13,087 nucleotides of DNA from contig PMST01000223.1 of the NCBI GenBank assembly GCA_003168295.1, forward strand, positions 1 to 13,087, written 5' to 3'. The translations under genes and the position numbers were made by a program. The notes under the pieces are model-generated. The model saw nothing but the letters and a program-made list of their open reading frames with translations. It was not told the origin of the DNA and did no database searches. Position 1 is the first letter of the stretch, and every line of letters begins with the position of its first letter. The stretch is from Actinomycetota bacterium (GTDB lineage Bacteria; Actinomycetota; Actinomycetes; Streptosporangiales; Streptosporangiaceae). This document shows, one piece after another, positions 6,970-13,087 of the stretch.

Positions 6970-7935
6970 TCACGGCTGCGGGATAAGGACGATGCGCTGC
7001 CTGGCGTCGGCGGCCCAGGCTTGCTCGACGTCGGCGAGCGGCATCGCCCGGGCGTCGACCTTGAGCGCGCCCGCCGCGATCTCCTCGATCAGCGCGGGAA
7101 GCTCAGCGAGGTACTCCCGGGCGCCGACCGAGCCCTGGCCGCTGCCGACGATCGCGAAGCGGGCCGACCTGAGGGCGGCGGACGGGATCGGTGCGGTCCG
7201 GCCGGCCACCGAGCCGATCTGGATCCAGGTCAGCGGTTTGCTCCGGTCGGCGCGGTTGGTGAGGACCGCGGTCAGCGCGGCTGCGGCGGGCTCGCCCCAC
7301 AAGTAGTCGAGCACCACGTCGACATCGGCGGCGGTCGGCCCGAGACGGTCGGCCGGGTCGGCGGGGTCGGTGGCGGTGTCGCCGAGCAGCACCGTGGCGG
7401 TGGCGCCGAGGGCGGGCAGGGCGGCCAGCCGGTCCGGGTGGCGGCCGGCCGCGATCACGTTGTTCGCGCCGGCCAGCTTGGCGATCTGGACGGCCAGCTG
7501 ACCCGCGTTTCCCGTCGCGCCCAGGATGAGCACGTCCTGTCCGGGCTGGAACGGCACCCGCCGGCGCAGCGCGACCCAGGACGACATCGCCGGGTTCATC
7601 GTCGCGGCCACCGCGACGGGATCGACGGTGCCGGGCAGCACCAGGCTGCGCCGGATGTCGATGACCGTCTGCTCGGCCATGGCGCCCATCGTGGTATCCG
7701 GCAGCACGAAGTACCGCAGCAGCCCGTCCGGCCCGCGCCCGACACCGTCGATGCCTGGCACGAGCGGCAGCTCATCGGTGCTCGTGTAGTGCGACCCGTC
7801 GGCTTGGGATCGGACCCGCGGGTGCAGCCCGGAGGCTAGGACATCGACGAGCATCTCGCCGTCGGCCGGAACGGGGGTCGGGAACTCCTGGTAGCGCGGA
7901 GCGGCGCCGAACGTGGTGACAACAGCGGCATGCAT
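6970..7935 (-). CDS. Quinone-oxidoreductase-type MDR dehydrogenase
   Basis: This is a medium-chain dehydrogenase/reductase of 321 residues. It has an N-terminal GroES-like domain (about 1-125) and a Rossmann domain whose motif GATGNAG (139-145) and following AAGR (162-165) bind NADPH. I see no cysteine in the protein, so the catalytic and structural zinc sites of alcohol dehydrogenases are absent; this fits zinc-free quinone/enone reductases. The ATG at 7935 has GGAGG at 7942-7946, 6 bases upstream. It is divergent from a MarR regulator, and its promoter -10 lies inside a palindrome, so repression by MarR is likely. The natural substrate is not known; reactive quinones, enones or phenolics are typical for such pairs. 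Confidence 0.92.
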   Translation of the reverse strand: MHAAVVTTFGAAPRYQEFPTPVPADGEMLVDVLASGLHPRVRSQADGSHYTSTDELPLVPGIDGVGRGPDGLLRYFVLPDTTMGAMAEQTVIDIRRSLVLPGTVDPVAVAATMNPAMSSWVALRRRVPFQPGQDVLILGATGNAGQLAVQIAKLAGANNVIAAGRHPDRLAALPALGATATVLLGDTATDPADPADRLGPTAADVDVVLDYLWGEPAAAALTAVLTNRADRSKPLTWIQIGSVAGRTAPIPSAALRSARFAIVGSGQGSVGAREYLAELPALIEEIAAGALKVDARAMPLADVEQAWAADARQRIVLIPQP

Positions 7936-7941
7936 GGGTGA

Positions 7942-7946
7942 CCTCC
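7942..7946 (-). promoter_or_regulatory. Ribosome binding site of the MDR gene
   Basis: GGAGG on the minus strand, 6 bases before the ATG at 7935. Confidence 0.7.
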
Positions 7947-7970
7947 AGAGCTAATATGATTGGTAATACA

Positions 7971-7983
7971 AACTATATTAGTT
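7971..7983. promoter_or_regulatory. Probable MarR operator AACTA-TAT-TAGTT
   Basis: A perfect 5-base-arm dyad covers the -10 of the MDR promoter. Two wider imperfect dyads surround it: CTAATAT (7951-7957) with ATATTAG (7975-7981), and TTGGTAATA (7960-7968) with TACTACCAA (7986-7994, 8 of 9). AT-rich dyads of this type between divergent genes are typical MarR binding sites. The exact boundaries are uncertain. Confidence 0.6.
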
Positions 7984-8003
7984 GCTACTACCAACCAAAT
8001 CAA
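7975..8003 (-). promoter_or_regulatory. Promoter of the MDR gene
   Basis: On the minus strand, -35 TTGATT (7998-8003) and -10 TAATAT (7975-7980) are separated by exactly 17 bases. This is close to consensus for the housekeeping sigma factor and unusual in so GC-rich a genome. The start site should fall near 7968, about 33 bases before the ATG. Confidence 0.7.
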
Positions 8004-8016
8004 GTAGGTTTCCTGC

Positions 8017-8484
8017 ATGGCAACCTCTGACTCGGCCGCTCAACCGACCGCTCCCGATCAGCGGCATCTGATCGACGCCCTGGTCACGGCGTCATTTGCC
8101 ACCATAGCCGTGCTGAACAGAATCGCCGCCGAGCACGACCTGTCCCTGACCCAGATCCGGATGCTCGCCATCCTTCGAAACCGGCGCGTCAAGATGAGCG
8201 AGCTGGCCGACTACCTCGGACTGGACAAATCAACGATCACCGGCCTCGTCGACCGGGCCGAGAAACGAGGGCTCCTGGCGCGGACACCCAACCCGGTCGA
8301 CGGGCGCGCCGTAGACGTGATGCTGAGCGCCGACGGGATGGAACTCGCCGAACGCGGCGCCACCCAGATCGCGCGCGCCCTGTCCCCCATGACCAGCACG
8401 CTCACCCGAGCCGACGCACACCGCCTGACGGCACTGCTTGAGCGCATGCTCTCTCGCGACGAGCACCTGGCGACATTCGGGTAG
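8017..8484 (+). CDS. MarR-family transcriptional regulator
   Basis: This is a 155-residue winged-helix regulator of usual MarR length. Helices 1-2 (about 15-45) form part of the dimer interface. The recognition region is MSELADYLGLDKSTITGLVDRAEKRGLL (about 60-87), followed by the wing with the family signature VDGRAVDVMLS (about 93-103, the DxR motif). MarR proteins usually repress and are released by phenolic ligands or by oxidation; this one has no cysteine I can see, so ligand release is more likely than thiol sensing. The ATG at 8017 has only a weak TAGGT ribosome site at 8005-8009. It probably controls the divergent MDR gene and itself through the dyads at 7951-7994. It converges with the aldo/keto reductase, 47 bases between stops. 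Confidence 0.93.
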   Translation: MATSDSAAQPTAPDQRHLIDALVTASFATIAVLNRIAAEHDLSLTQIRMLAILRNRRVKMSELADYLGLDKSTITGLVDRAEKRGLLARTPNPVDGRAVDVMLSADGMELAERGATQIARALSPMTSTLTRADAHRLTALLERMLSRDEHLATFG

Positions 8485-8531
8485 CCGCACCGGGTTTGAC
8501 GCCACAGCCTACTGGTCGCGGCAGGCAGGGA

Positions 8532-9584
8532 TCAGTCCAGGTAGGGAGCCAGAAGAGTCAGGTCGGCGGGGGAAAGGCGGTCGCGGGCGGTCTTGGCCTG
8601 GTGCCAGTACGGGTAGATCAGCGGCGGGGCGCTGATCTGGTCGAGCTGGGCTCGTTCGTCGGCGCTCAGCGTCAGGGACGCGGCGGCCAGGTTGTCGGCC
8701 AGCTGGTCGCCGGTGCGGGCGCCGATGACCAGGGAGGTCACGGCGGGCCGACCGAGGAGGTAGGCCAGGGCTACCTGGGCGGCTGACACGCCGTGCTGTT
8801 CGGCGATCTTGATGAGGACTTCGATGGTGTTGTACAGGCCTTCCTGGTCGTAGACCGGGGGCTCGTTCCAGTCGGTGAGCTGGCGGGAGCCGACCGGAGC
8901 CTCGTGGTTCCTGCGGTACTTGCCGGACACCAGCCCGCCGGCCAGGGGGCTCCAGACCAGCACGCCCAGGCCCTGGTCGACGGCGAGCGGGATCAGCTCG
9001 TACTCCGCCTCCCGGGCCTGCAGGGAATAGTAGATCTGCTGGCTGACGAACTGCGGCAGGCCCAGCCGCGCCGAGGTGCCCAGCGCCTTCATGAGCTGCC
9101 AGGAGGCGTAGTTCGAGGCGCCGATGTAGCGGACCTTGCCCGATTGGACGAGGAGATCCAGTGCGCTCAGGGTCTCCTCGAGCGGGGTCTGGCCGTCCCA
9201 CTCGTGCACCTGGTACAGGTCGATGTGATCGGTACCCAGACGGCGCAGGCTGGCCTCACAGCCGGAGATGATGTGGTGGCGGGACAGGCCGGCGTCGTTC
9301 GGGCCGGAACCCATGGACATCCGGACCTTGGTGGCGAGCAGGAGCTTGTCCCGGCGGCCGCTCAGGACCTCCCCTACGATCTCCTCGGCCTGGCCGCCGG
9401 AGTAGACGTCGGCGGTGTCGATGAGATTGACCCCGGCGTCCAGGCACATGTCCACCTGGCGGCGAGCCTCCTGCACGTCGGTCGACCCGACGTTCTTAAA
9501 CGGTCCGCTGCCGCCGAACGTCATCGTGCCCATCGTGAGCACGGACACCTGCAGACCTGACTGACCTAGTGCGCGATATTCCAT
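8532..9584 (-). CDS. Aldo/keto reductase
   Basis: This is an NADPH-dependent carbonyl reductase of the AKR superfamily, 350 residues with a complete (beta/alpha)8 barrel. The catalytic tetrad is visible: D56 and Y61 in LIDTADVYSGG, K86 in LLLATKV and H127 in DLYQVHEWD. The segment near 151-159 (VRYIGASNY) and the cofactor-binding segment around 283-297 (TSLVIGARTGDQLAD) are typical. It reduces aldehydes or ketones; the substrate is not evident. The ATG at 9584 gives the canonical MEYRALGQSGL start. No ribosome binding site precedes it. TAAGAC at 9592-9597 stands 7 bases upstream, which would suit a leaderless mRNA, though that is speculative. The frame stays open far upstream, but that is a shadow of the exporter ATPase gene. 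It is divergent from the exporter operon. Confidence 0.94.
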   Translation of the reverse strand: MEYRALGQSGLQVSVLTMGTMTFGGSGPFKNVGSTDVQEARRQVDMCLDAGVNLIDTADVYSGGQAEEIVGEVLSGRRDKLLLATKVRMSMGSGPNDAGLSRHHIISGCEASLRRLGTDHIDLYQVHEWDGQTPLEETLSALDLLVQSGKVRYIGASNYASWQLMKALGTSARLGLPQFVSQQIYYSLQAREAEYELIPLAVDQGLGVLVWSPLAGGLVSGKYRRNHEAPVGSRQLTDWNEPPVYDQEGLYNTIEVLIKIAEQHGVSAAQVALAYLLGRPAVTSLVIGARTGDQLADNLAAASLTLSADERAQLDQISAPPLIYPYWHQAKTARDRLSPADLTLLAPYLD

Positions 9585-9675
9585 GCGGCCAGTCTTACCC
9601 GTCGTCGGCAGGAAAAACGTGACTGGGGGGTGGGACCACGCCTCGTTCGGCCCAATGTTTGTAATCCTTACGGCC

Positions 9676-9698
9676 CGCTCCCCTGGTGTCCGGGAGCG
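9676..9698. repeat. Short GC-rich inverted repeat upstream of the exporter operator
   Basis: CGCTCCC (9676-9682) and GGGAGCG (9692-9698) are perfect 7-base arms around a 9-base loop, ending 2 bases before the tandem CTAT/ATAG boxes. It may be an RNA hairpin in the aldo/keto reductase leader, a further protein site, or chance in GC-rich DNA. Confidence 0.4.
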
Positions 9699-9700
9699 TA

Positions 9701-9716
9701 CTATACAGATGGATAG
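9701..9716. promoter_or_regulatory. Exporter operator box 1, CTAT-N8-ATAG
   Basis: CTATACAGATGGATAG, the first of two 16-bp units spaced exactly 20 bp apart. Probable binding site of the TetR regulator encoded at the end of the operon. Confidence 0.55.
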
Positions 9717-9720
9717 TTTT

Positions 9721-9736
9721 CTATATTTTTGTATAG
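9721..9736. promoter_or_regulatory. Exporter operator box 2, CTAT-N8-ATAG
   Basis: CTATATTTTTGTATAG, the second unit, 12 bases before the AGGAGG of the exporter ATPase gene. With box 1 it forms a nested dyad centred near 9718.5 (CTATACA with TGTATAG outside, ATAG with CTAT inside). The AT-rich stretch probably also contains the promoter, but no -35/-10 pair is clear. Confidence 0.55.
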
Positions 9737-9747
9737 CCGAGCGGGGC

Positions 9748-9753
9748 AGGAGG
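9748..9753 (+). promoter_or_regulatory. Ribosome binding site AGGAGG of the exporter ATPase
   Basis: Full consensus AGGAGG, 8 bases before the GTG at 9762. It sets this start over the upstream in-frame TTG at 9729, which lies inside operator box 2. Confidence 0.75.
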
Positions 9754-9761
9754 CGGCCGCG

Positions 9762-10667
9762 GTGGCAGCTTGGGCTATCCGCACGGAGGGGCTGACGAAG
9801 CGGTACGGCGACGTCGCCGCGCTGGACCATCTGGACCTTGAGGTGGCGCCGGGTGAGGTGGTCGGCTACCTCGGCCCCAACGGGGCGGGTAAGACCACGA
9901 CGATCCGGCTGCTGCTCGGGCTGATCAGCCCGACCGGGGGGCGCGGCGAGATCTTCGGCCTGGACTGCCAGCGCCAGCCCGTCCAGGCGCACCGCCGCCT
10001 GGCTTACGTGCCCGGGGAGGCGAACCTGTGGCCGTCCCTGACCGGCGCCGAGACCCTTCGGCTGCTCGGACGCGCCTGGGGCCGTCGGGGCTCTGGGGTC
10101 CGGGTCGACGAGGCGTACCGGGACGAGCTGGTGGCCCGGTTCGAGCTCGATCCGGGCAAGAAGGTCCGCGCCTACTCCAAGGGGAACCGGCAGAAGGTGA
10201 TCCTCATTGCCGCCTTGATGACCCGCGCCGACCTGCTCGTCCTTGACGAGCCGACGAGCGGTCTCGATCCGCTGATGGAACAGGCGTTCCGCGGCAGCGT
10301 GCGCGAGGCGCGCGACCGCGGCCAGACCGTCTTCCTCTCCTCGCACATCCTGAGCGAGGTGGAGGCGCTCTGCGACCGGGTGGGCATCCTGCGCCAGGGC
10401 AAGCTGGTGGAGCTGGGCACGCTGGCCGAGATGCGGCACCTGTCCGCGCTCACGGTGGAGGCGACGTTTACGGGTGCGATCCCCGATCTGTCCGGCGTGC
10501 CCGGGGTGAGTTCGGTGCAGGTGGACGGGCGGGTGGTCCGCTGTCAGGTCCGCGGGCCGGTCGCGCCGCTGCTGAAGGCGCTGGCGGCCGCGGACGTGAC
10601 GGAGCTGCTGAGCCGCGAGCCGTCGCTCGAGGAGCTGTTCCTCGCCCAGTACGGCGGCGGAGCGTGA
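9762..10667 (+). CDS. ABC-2 exporter ATPase (drug/polyketide type)
   Basis: This is the cytoplasmic ATPase of a two-gene ABC exporter, 301 residues. Motifs: Walker A GPNGAGKTT (38-46), a degenerate signature YSKGNRQK (138-145) in place of LSGGQ, Walker B LLVLDEP (158-164), D-loop SGLD (166-169) and switch histidine H195 in LSSHI. The Q-loop region reads YVPGEANLWPSLT and lacks the usual glutamine, as I recall for this COG1131 subfamily paired with polyketide-antibiotic permeases. A C-terminal extension of about 80 residues follows the ATPase domain. The GTG start is fixed by AGGAGG. Its stop overlaps the permease start (GTGA), so the two are translationally coupled. The exported compound is unknown. 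Confidence 0.94.
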   Translation: MAAWAIRTEGLTKRYGDVAALDHLDLEVAPGEVVGYLGPNGAGKTTTIRLLLGLISPTGGRGEIFGLDCQRQPVQAHRRLAYVPGEANLWPSLTGAETLRLLGRAWGRRGSGVRVDEAYRDELVARFELDPGKKVRAYSKGNRQKVILIAALMTRADLLVLDEPTSGLDPLMEQAFRGSVREARDRGQTVFLSSHILSEVEALCDRVGILRQGKLVELGTLAEMRHLSALTVEATFTGAIPDLSGVPGVSSVQVDGRVVRCQVRGPVAPLLKALAAADVTELLSREPSLEELFLAQYGGGA

Positions 10668-12247
10668 TCACCTGGCTGACCGCTCGCAGGGCGGTCCGTT
10701 CCGGGGTCATCTTTGGTTACATATTCGGCGCGGCCATCGCGTCGTCGGCGATCAGCTACACCAGGTTCTACAAGACGGCGGCGCAGCGAGACGCGCTGGC
10801 GGCGGCCTACGGGTCGAACCAGGCGACGAGCGCCCTGTTCGGGCCGGCGCCGCAGCTCCAGACGGTGGCCGGCTTCACCGTCTTCAAGATCTCCATGACG
10901 CTGATCCTCCTCGGGGCCGTGTGGGGACTGCTGACCAGCACCAGGCTGCTGCGCGGGGAGGAAGACAGCGGACGCTGGGAGTTGCTGCTGGCCGGCCAGA
11001 CGACCAGGCGACGCGCCGGCGTCCAGGCACTCGGTGGACTGGGCGCCGGCGTGGTCGCGTTGTGGGCCCTCACCGGCCTCATCACCGTCGCGAGCGGCCT
11101 GGACGCCAGCGTCCACATCGCAGCCGGGCCGGCGCTTTACTTCGCCCTGGCCATGGCGTCGACCGCGGTCATGTTCCTGGCGGTCGGCGCGCTAACCAGC
11201 CAGCTGGCCGCCACCCGCCGTCAGGCGGCCGCCTACGCCGCCTGGGTCCTCGGGGTGAGCTACGCCGTGCGGCTGGTCGCCGACGCGGGACTGGGCCTGC
11301 ACGGGCTGATCTGGGCGTCGCCGCTCGGCTGGGTGGAGGAGCTGCGGCCGCTGACCGCGCCCGCGCCGCTGGCCCTGCTGCCGATCGCCGCCTTGACCGC
11401 GGTCCTGCTCGCCGCCGCCGTGCACCTGGCCGGCACCCGCGACGTCGGGGCGGGCATCGTGCCGGACCGGGCGAGCCGCCGGCCGCACCTGCGGCTGCTC
11501 GGCGGGCCGATTGGTTTGGCGGTCCAGCTGGTCCGGCCCGCGGTCACCAGCTGGTGGGTGGCGATCGCCGTCTCGGGACTGCTGTTCGGGCTCATCGCCC
11601 GGTCGGCCGGCGGCACGATTTCCGGATCATCGGTGCAGGTCCTCTCCAGGCTCGGTTCGCGGGGGAACGGCACGGACGCGGTGCTCGGCGTGTGCTTCAT
11701 CATCCTGGCGGTCCTGGTCGCCTTCACCGCCGCCGGGCAGATCACCGCGGCCCGGTCGGAAGAGTCAGCCGGACGGCTCGACCAGTTGCTGACCCGTCCG
11801 GTGTCCCGGTCGCGGTGGCTCGGCGGAAGGCTGCTGGTGACGGTCGTCGTCCTGCTGGCCAGCGGCGTGCTGGCCGGTGTCTTCGCCTGGGCCGGCGCGG
11901 CCAGCCAGCACGCCGGGGTGAGCTTGCCCGCGCTGGCGGAGGCGGGGGTGAACCTGGTCCCGCCCGCCACCACCATCGCGGGCGCCGGGGTGCTGGCCCT
12001 CGGGGTGTGGCCGCGGGGCACGTCGATCGTCCTGTACGCCCTGCTGGCCTGGTCGCTGCTCGTGGTCGTCATCGGCGGGGTCGGCGCCAGCCACTGGGTT
12101 CTCGACACCTCGGTCTTCCATCAGATGGCGTCCGCCCCCGCCGTGCCGCCGCGCTGGGAGGCCAACGGCGTCATGGCCGCCATCGGCGTGGCGGGCGCCC
12201 TGATCGGCGGCATCGCGTTCAAGCGACGGGATTTGCAGGGAAAATGA
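10664..12247 (+). CDS. ABC-2 exporter permease with internal duplication (TnrB3/COG3559 type)
   Basis: This 527-residue membrane protein has roughly twelve hydrophobic segments and forms the channel for the neighbouring ATPase. It is made of two related halves: GEEDSGRWELLLAGQTTRRR (about 98-117) and EESAGRLDQLLTRPVSRSRW (about 366-385) occupy matching cytoplasmic loops 267 residues apart. Each is a likely docking site for the ATPase. Length and layout match the family annotated as exporters of polyketide antibiotics, including the tetronasin-resistance permease; that comparison is from memory. It starts at GTG 10664 within a GTGA overlap with the ATPase stop and ends in an ATGA overlap with the TetR start. 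It may give self-resistance or export of a host metabolite; the substrate cannot be read from the sequence. Confidence 0.9.
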   Translation: MITWLTARRAVRSGVIFGYIFGAAIASSAISYTRFYKTAAQRDALAAAYGSNQATSALFGPAPQLQTVAGFTVFKISMTLILLGAVWGLLTSTRLLRGEEDSGRWELLLAGQTTRRRAGVQALGGLGAGVVALWALTGLITVASGLDASVHIAAGPALYFALAMASTAVMFLAVGALTSQLAATRRQAAAYAAWVLGVSYAVRLVADAGLGLHGLIWASPLGWVEELRPLTAPAPLALLPIAALTAVLLAAAVHLAGTRDVGAGIVPDRASRRPHLRLLGGPIGLAVQLVRPAVTSWWVAIAVSGLLFGLIARSAGGTISGSSVQVLSRLGSRGNGTDAVLGVCFIILAVLVAFTAAGQITAARSEESAGRLDQLLTRPVSRSRWLGGRLLVTVVVLLASGVLAGVFAWAGAASQHAGVSLPALAEAGVNLVPPATTIAGAGVLALGVWPRGTSIVLYALLAWSLLVVVIGGVGASHWVLDTSVFHQMASAPAVPPRWEANGVMAAIGVAGALIGGIAFKRRDLQGK

Positions 12248-12975
12248 CCACCGGCCAGCCGGAGCCGGGCGCACGGCCGCTTCGCCCGCTTCGCCCGCTT
12301 GAGGAGGTCGCGTTCTCCGATCTCACGGCCCGGGCCCGGATCCGCGAAGCGGCGCTGAAGCACTTCGGTGAAGAGGGTTACGAGCGTGCCACCATCCGGG
12401 GTATCGCCCGGACCGCCGGGGTGTCACCCGGGCTGCTGCGCCACCACTTCGGGTCCAAGGAGGACCTACGCCGCGGCTGCGACGAATACGTGGCCGGGCA
12501 GCTGCGCCGTGTCAACGCGCGGCTGCTCGACGACCCGGGCGATACGGCGGGCGCTCAGCGTGCCGCGAAGCGGTTCCGGCGGTATGTCGCGCGGGCCCTG
12601 GCCGACGGCTCCGCCACGGCCGGGCCGATCTTCGACGAGATGGTGACCGCGACGGAGCTCTGGCTCGCCCGGGCCGATCAGGGGCGCCCCGATCCGCCCC
12701 CCGTCGACCGCAGGATCAGAGCCGCACTGGTCACGGCGATGGCGGCCGGTATCCCGCTGCTGCACGAGCAGGTGTCCCGGGCGATGGGCACCGACATGTT
12801 CGGACCCGAAGGGGACCGGCTGCTCACCCTCGGGCTGCTCGACATCTACTCCCACCCGGTCATCGACACCGAAACCGCCGCTGCCGCGGAGGCCGGGCTC
12901 AAGCTGCCGGACGGTGCGCGACGGGCTCCTCAGGCTGGCGGCGCGAAGGATCGGGAGTCGCGCCGGAGCGGATGA
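12244..12975 (+). CDS. TetR-family regulator of the exporter operon
   Basis: This 243-residue TetR-type regulator has a DNA-binding domain at about 26-75: RARIREAALKHFGEEGYERA, then the helix-turn-helix IRGIARTAGVSPGLLRHHFG (about 51-70) and SKEDL. The remainder is a variable ligand-binding and dimerisation domain. The first 25 residues are a non-family extension containing RPLRPLRPL, encoded by a 9-bp triplicate repeat. The ATG at 12244 overlaps the permease stop (ATGA), so the repressor is made only along with the exporter and likely acts on the CTAT-N8-ATAG boxes upstream of the operon. That target is inferred. The last 46 bases overlap the end of the opposite-strand VOC gene, and the C-terminal tail from about 222 is polar and probably disordered. 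Confidence 0.92.
   Translation: MTTGQPEPGARPLRPLRPLEEVAFSDLTARARIREAALKHFGEEGYERATIRGIARTAGVSPGLLRHHFGSKEDLRRGCDEYVAGQLRRVNARLLDDPGDTAGAQRAAKRFRRYVARALADGSATAGPIFDEMVTATELWLARADQGRPDPPPVDRRIRAALVTAMAAGIPLLHEQVSRAMGTDMFGPEGDRLLTLGLLDIYSHPVIDTETAAAAEAGLKLPDGARRAPQAGGAKDRESRRSG
12274..12300 (+). repeat. Three tandem 9-bp repeats at the TetR N-terminus
   Basis: CGGCCGCTT, CGCCCGCTT and CGCCCGCTT encode Arg-Pro-Leu three times in the N-terminal extension. Units 2 and 3 are identical, and unit 1 differs at one base. Copy number could vary between strains without breaking the frame. Confidence 0.8.
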
Positions 12976-13087
12976 TCGGCGGGGACCTCGACCAGGACGA
13001 TCCGTACGCCGTCCGGGTCCTCGATCCACATCTCGGTCAGGCCCCAGGACTCGGTCTGGGGTGCGCGCAGAACGCGAGCGCCAGCCG
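12930..13087 (-). CDS. VOC/glyoxalase-fold protein, C-terminal fragment (5' end off window)
   Basis: Only the last 51 residues are inside the window. The segment ESWGLTEMWIEDPDG followed by VRIVLVEVPADHPLRRD is typical of the final beta-strands of vicinal-oxygen-chelate (glyoxalase/bleomycin-resistance/dioxygenase) domains. The glutamate in TEMWIEDPDG or VLVEVP could be the C-terminal metal ligand. The frame is open to the right edge and ends with TGA at 12930-12932. It converges with the TetR gene and overlaps its end by 46 bases. The family call comes from a short but characteristic stretch. Enzyme, resistance or domain-only function cannot be told. Confidence 0.75.
   Translation of the reverse strand, partial: AGARVLRAPQTESWGLTEMWIEDPDGVRIVLVEVPADHPLRRDSRSFAPPA

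Noticed and set aside
9585..10439. Minus-strand extension of the aldo/keto reductase frame
   Set aside because: It runs antisense through the exporter ATPase gene and has no family motif; the conserved MEYRALG start is at 9584.
10921..12243. Plus-strand 684-codon frame ending in the TetR protein
   Set aside because: The part before 12244 is an Arg/Gly-rich shadow of the exporter permease; TetR homology begins after the ATG at 12244.
1..13087. tRNA, rRNA, CRISPR arrays, insertion sequences or attachment sites
   Set aside because: I found no tRNA-like or rRNA sequence, no regularly spaced repeats, no transposase or integrase motifs and no flanking direct repeats.

Overview
The window is very GC-rich, with GC-rich third codon positions, frequent GTG starts, GGAGG-type ribosome binding sites and many 4-base stop/start overlaps. 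Together with the gene families present, this points to a high-GC actinomycete (Actinomycetota, probably a filamentous soil genus). The genus cannot be fixed from the sequence alone. I see no rRNA, tRNA, CRISPR array, transposase or phage gene.

Layout. (1) Positions 1-3829, minus strand: a carbohydrate ABC importer operon read as lipoprotein binding protein, two permeases and a dedicated ATPase that runs off the left edge. The binding protein resembles the sorbitol/mannitol binding protein SmoE, so polyols are the best substrate guess. (2) Positions 3830-4247: a 418-bp divergent control region holding three copies of CGCTCAAATGA[G/A]C, two of them forming a perfect 27-bp palindrome. (3) Positions 4248-6024, plus strand: a SorC-family sugar-responsive regulator, then a small aminoglycoside-phosphotransferase-fold kinase whose best ribosome binding site lies inside the regulator gene. 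(4) Positions 6178-9584: redox genes. These are a YdfG-like short-chain dehydrogenase (+), a cofactor-binding quinone-oxidoreductase-type MDR enzyme (-), its divergent MarR regulator (+), and an aldo/keto reductase (-). The MarR/MDR intergenic region has a near-consensus promoter whose -10 lies inside a palindrome. (5) Positions 9701-12975, plus strand: a two-gene ABC-2 exporter (ATPase plus a permease with internal duplication) followed by a TetR regulator, all linked by 4-base overlaps. Two in-phase CTAT-N8-ATAG boxes sit just upstream. (6) Positions 12930-13087, minus strand: the C-terminal end of a VOC/glyoxalase-fold protein.

How it works together (inference). SorC senses a phosphorylated polyol or sugar and controls both the importer and itself. 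MarR silences the MDR enzyme until an electrophile or phenolic ligand appears. TetR closes a negative feedback loop on the drug or metabolite exporter. All families are known. The less ordinary content lies in the regulatory DNA and in the kinase paired with the SorC regulator, not in a new protein system.
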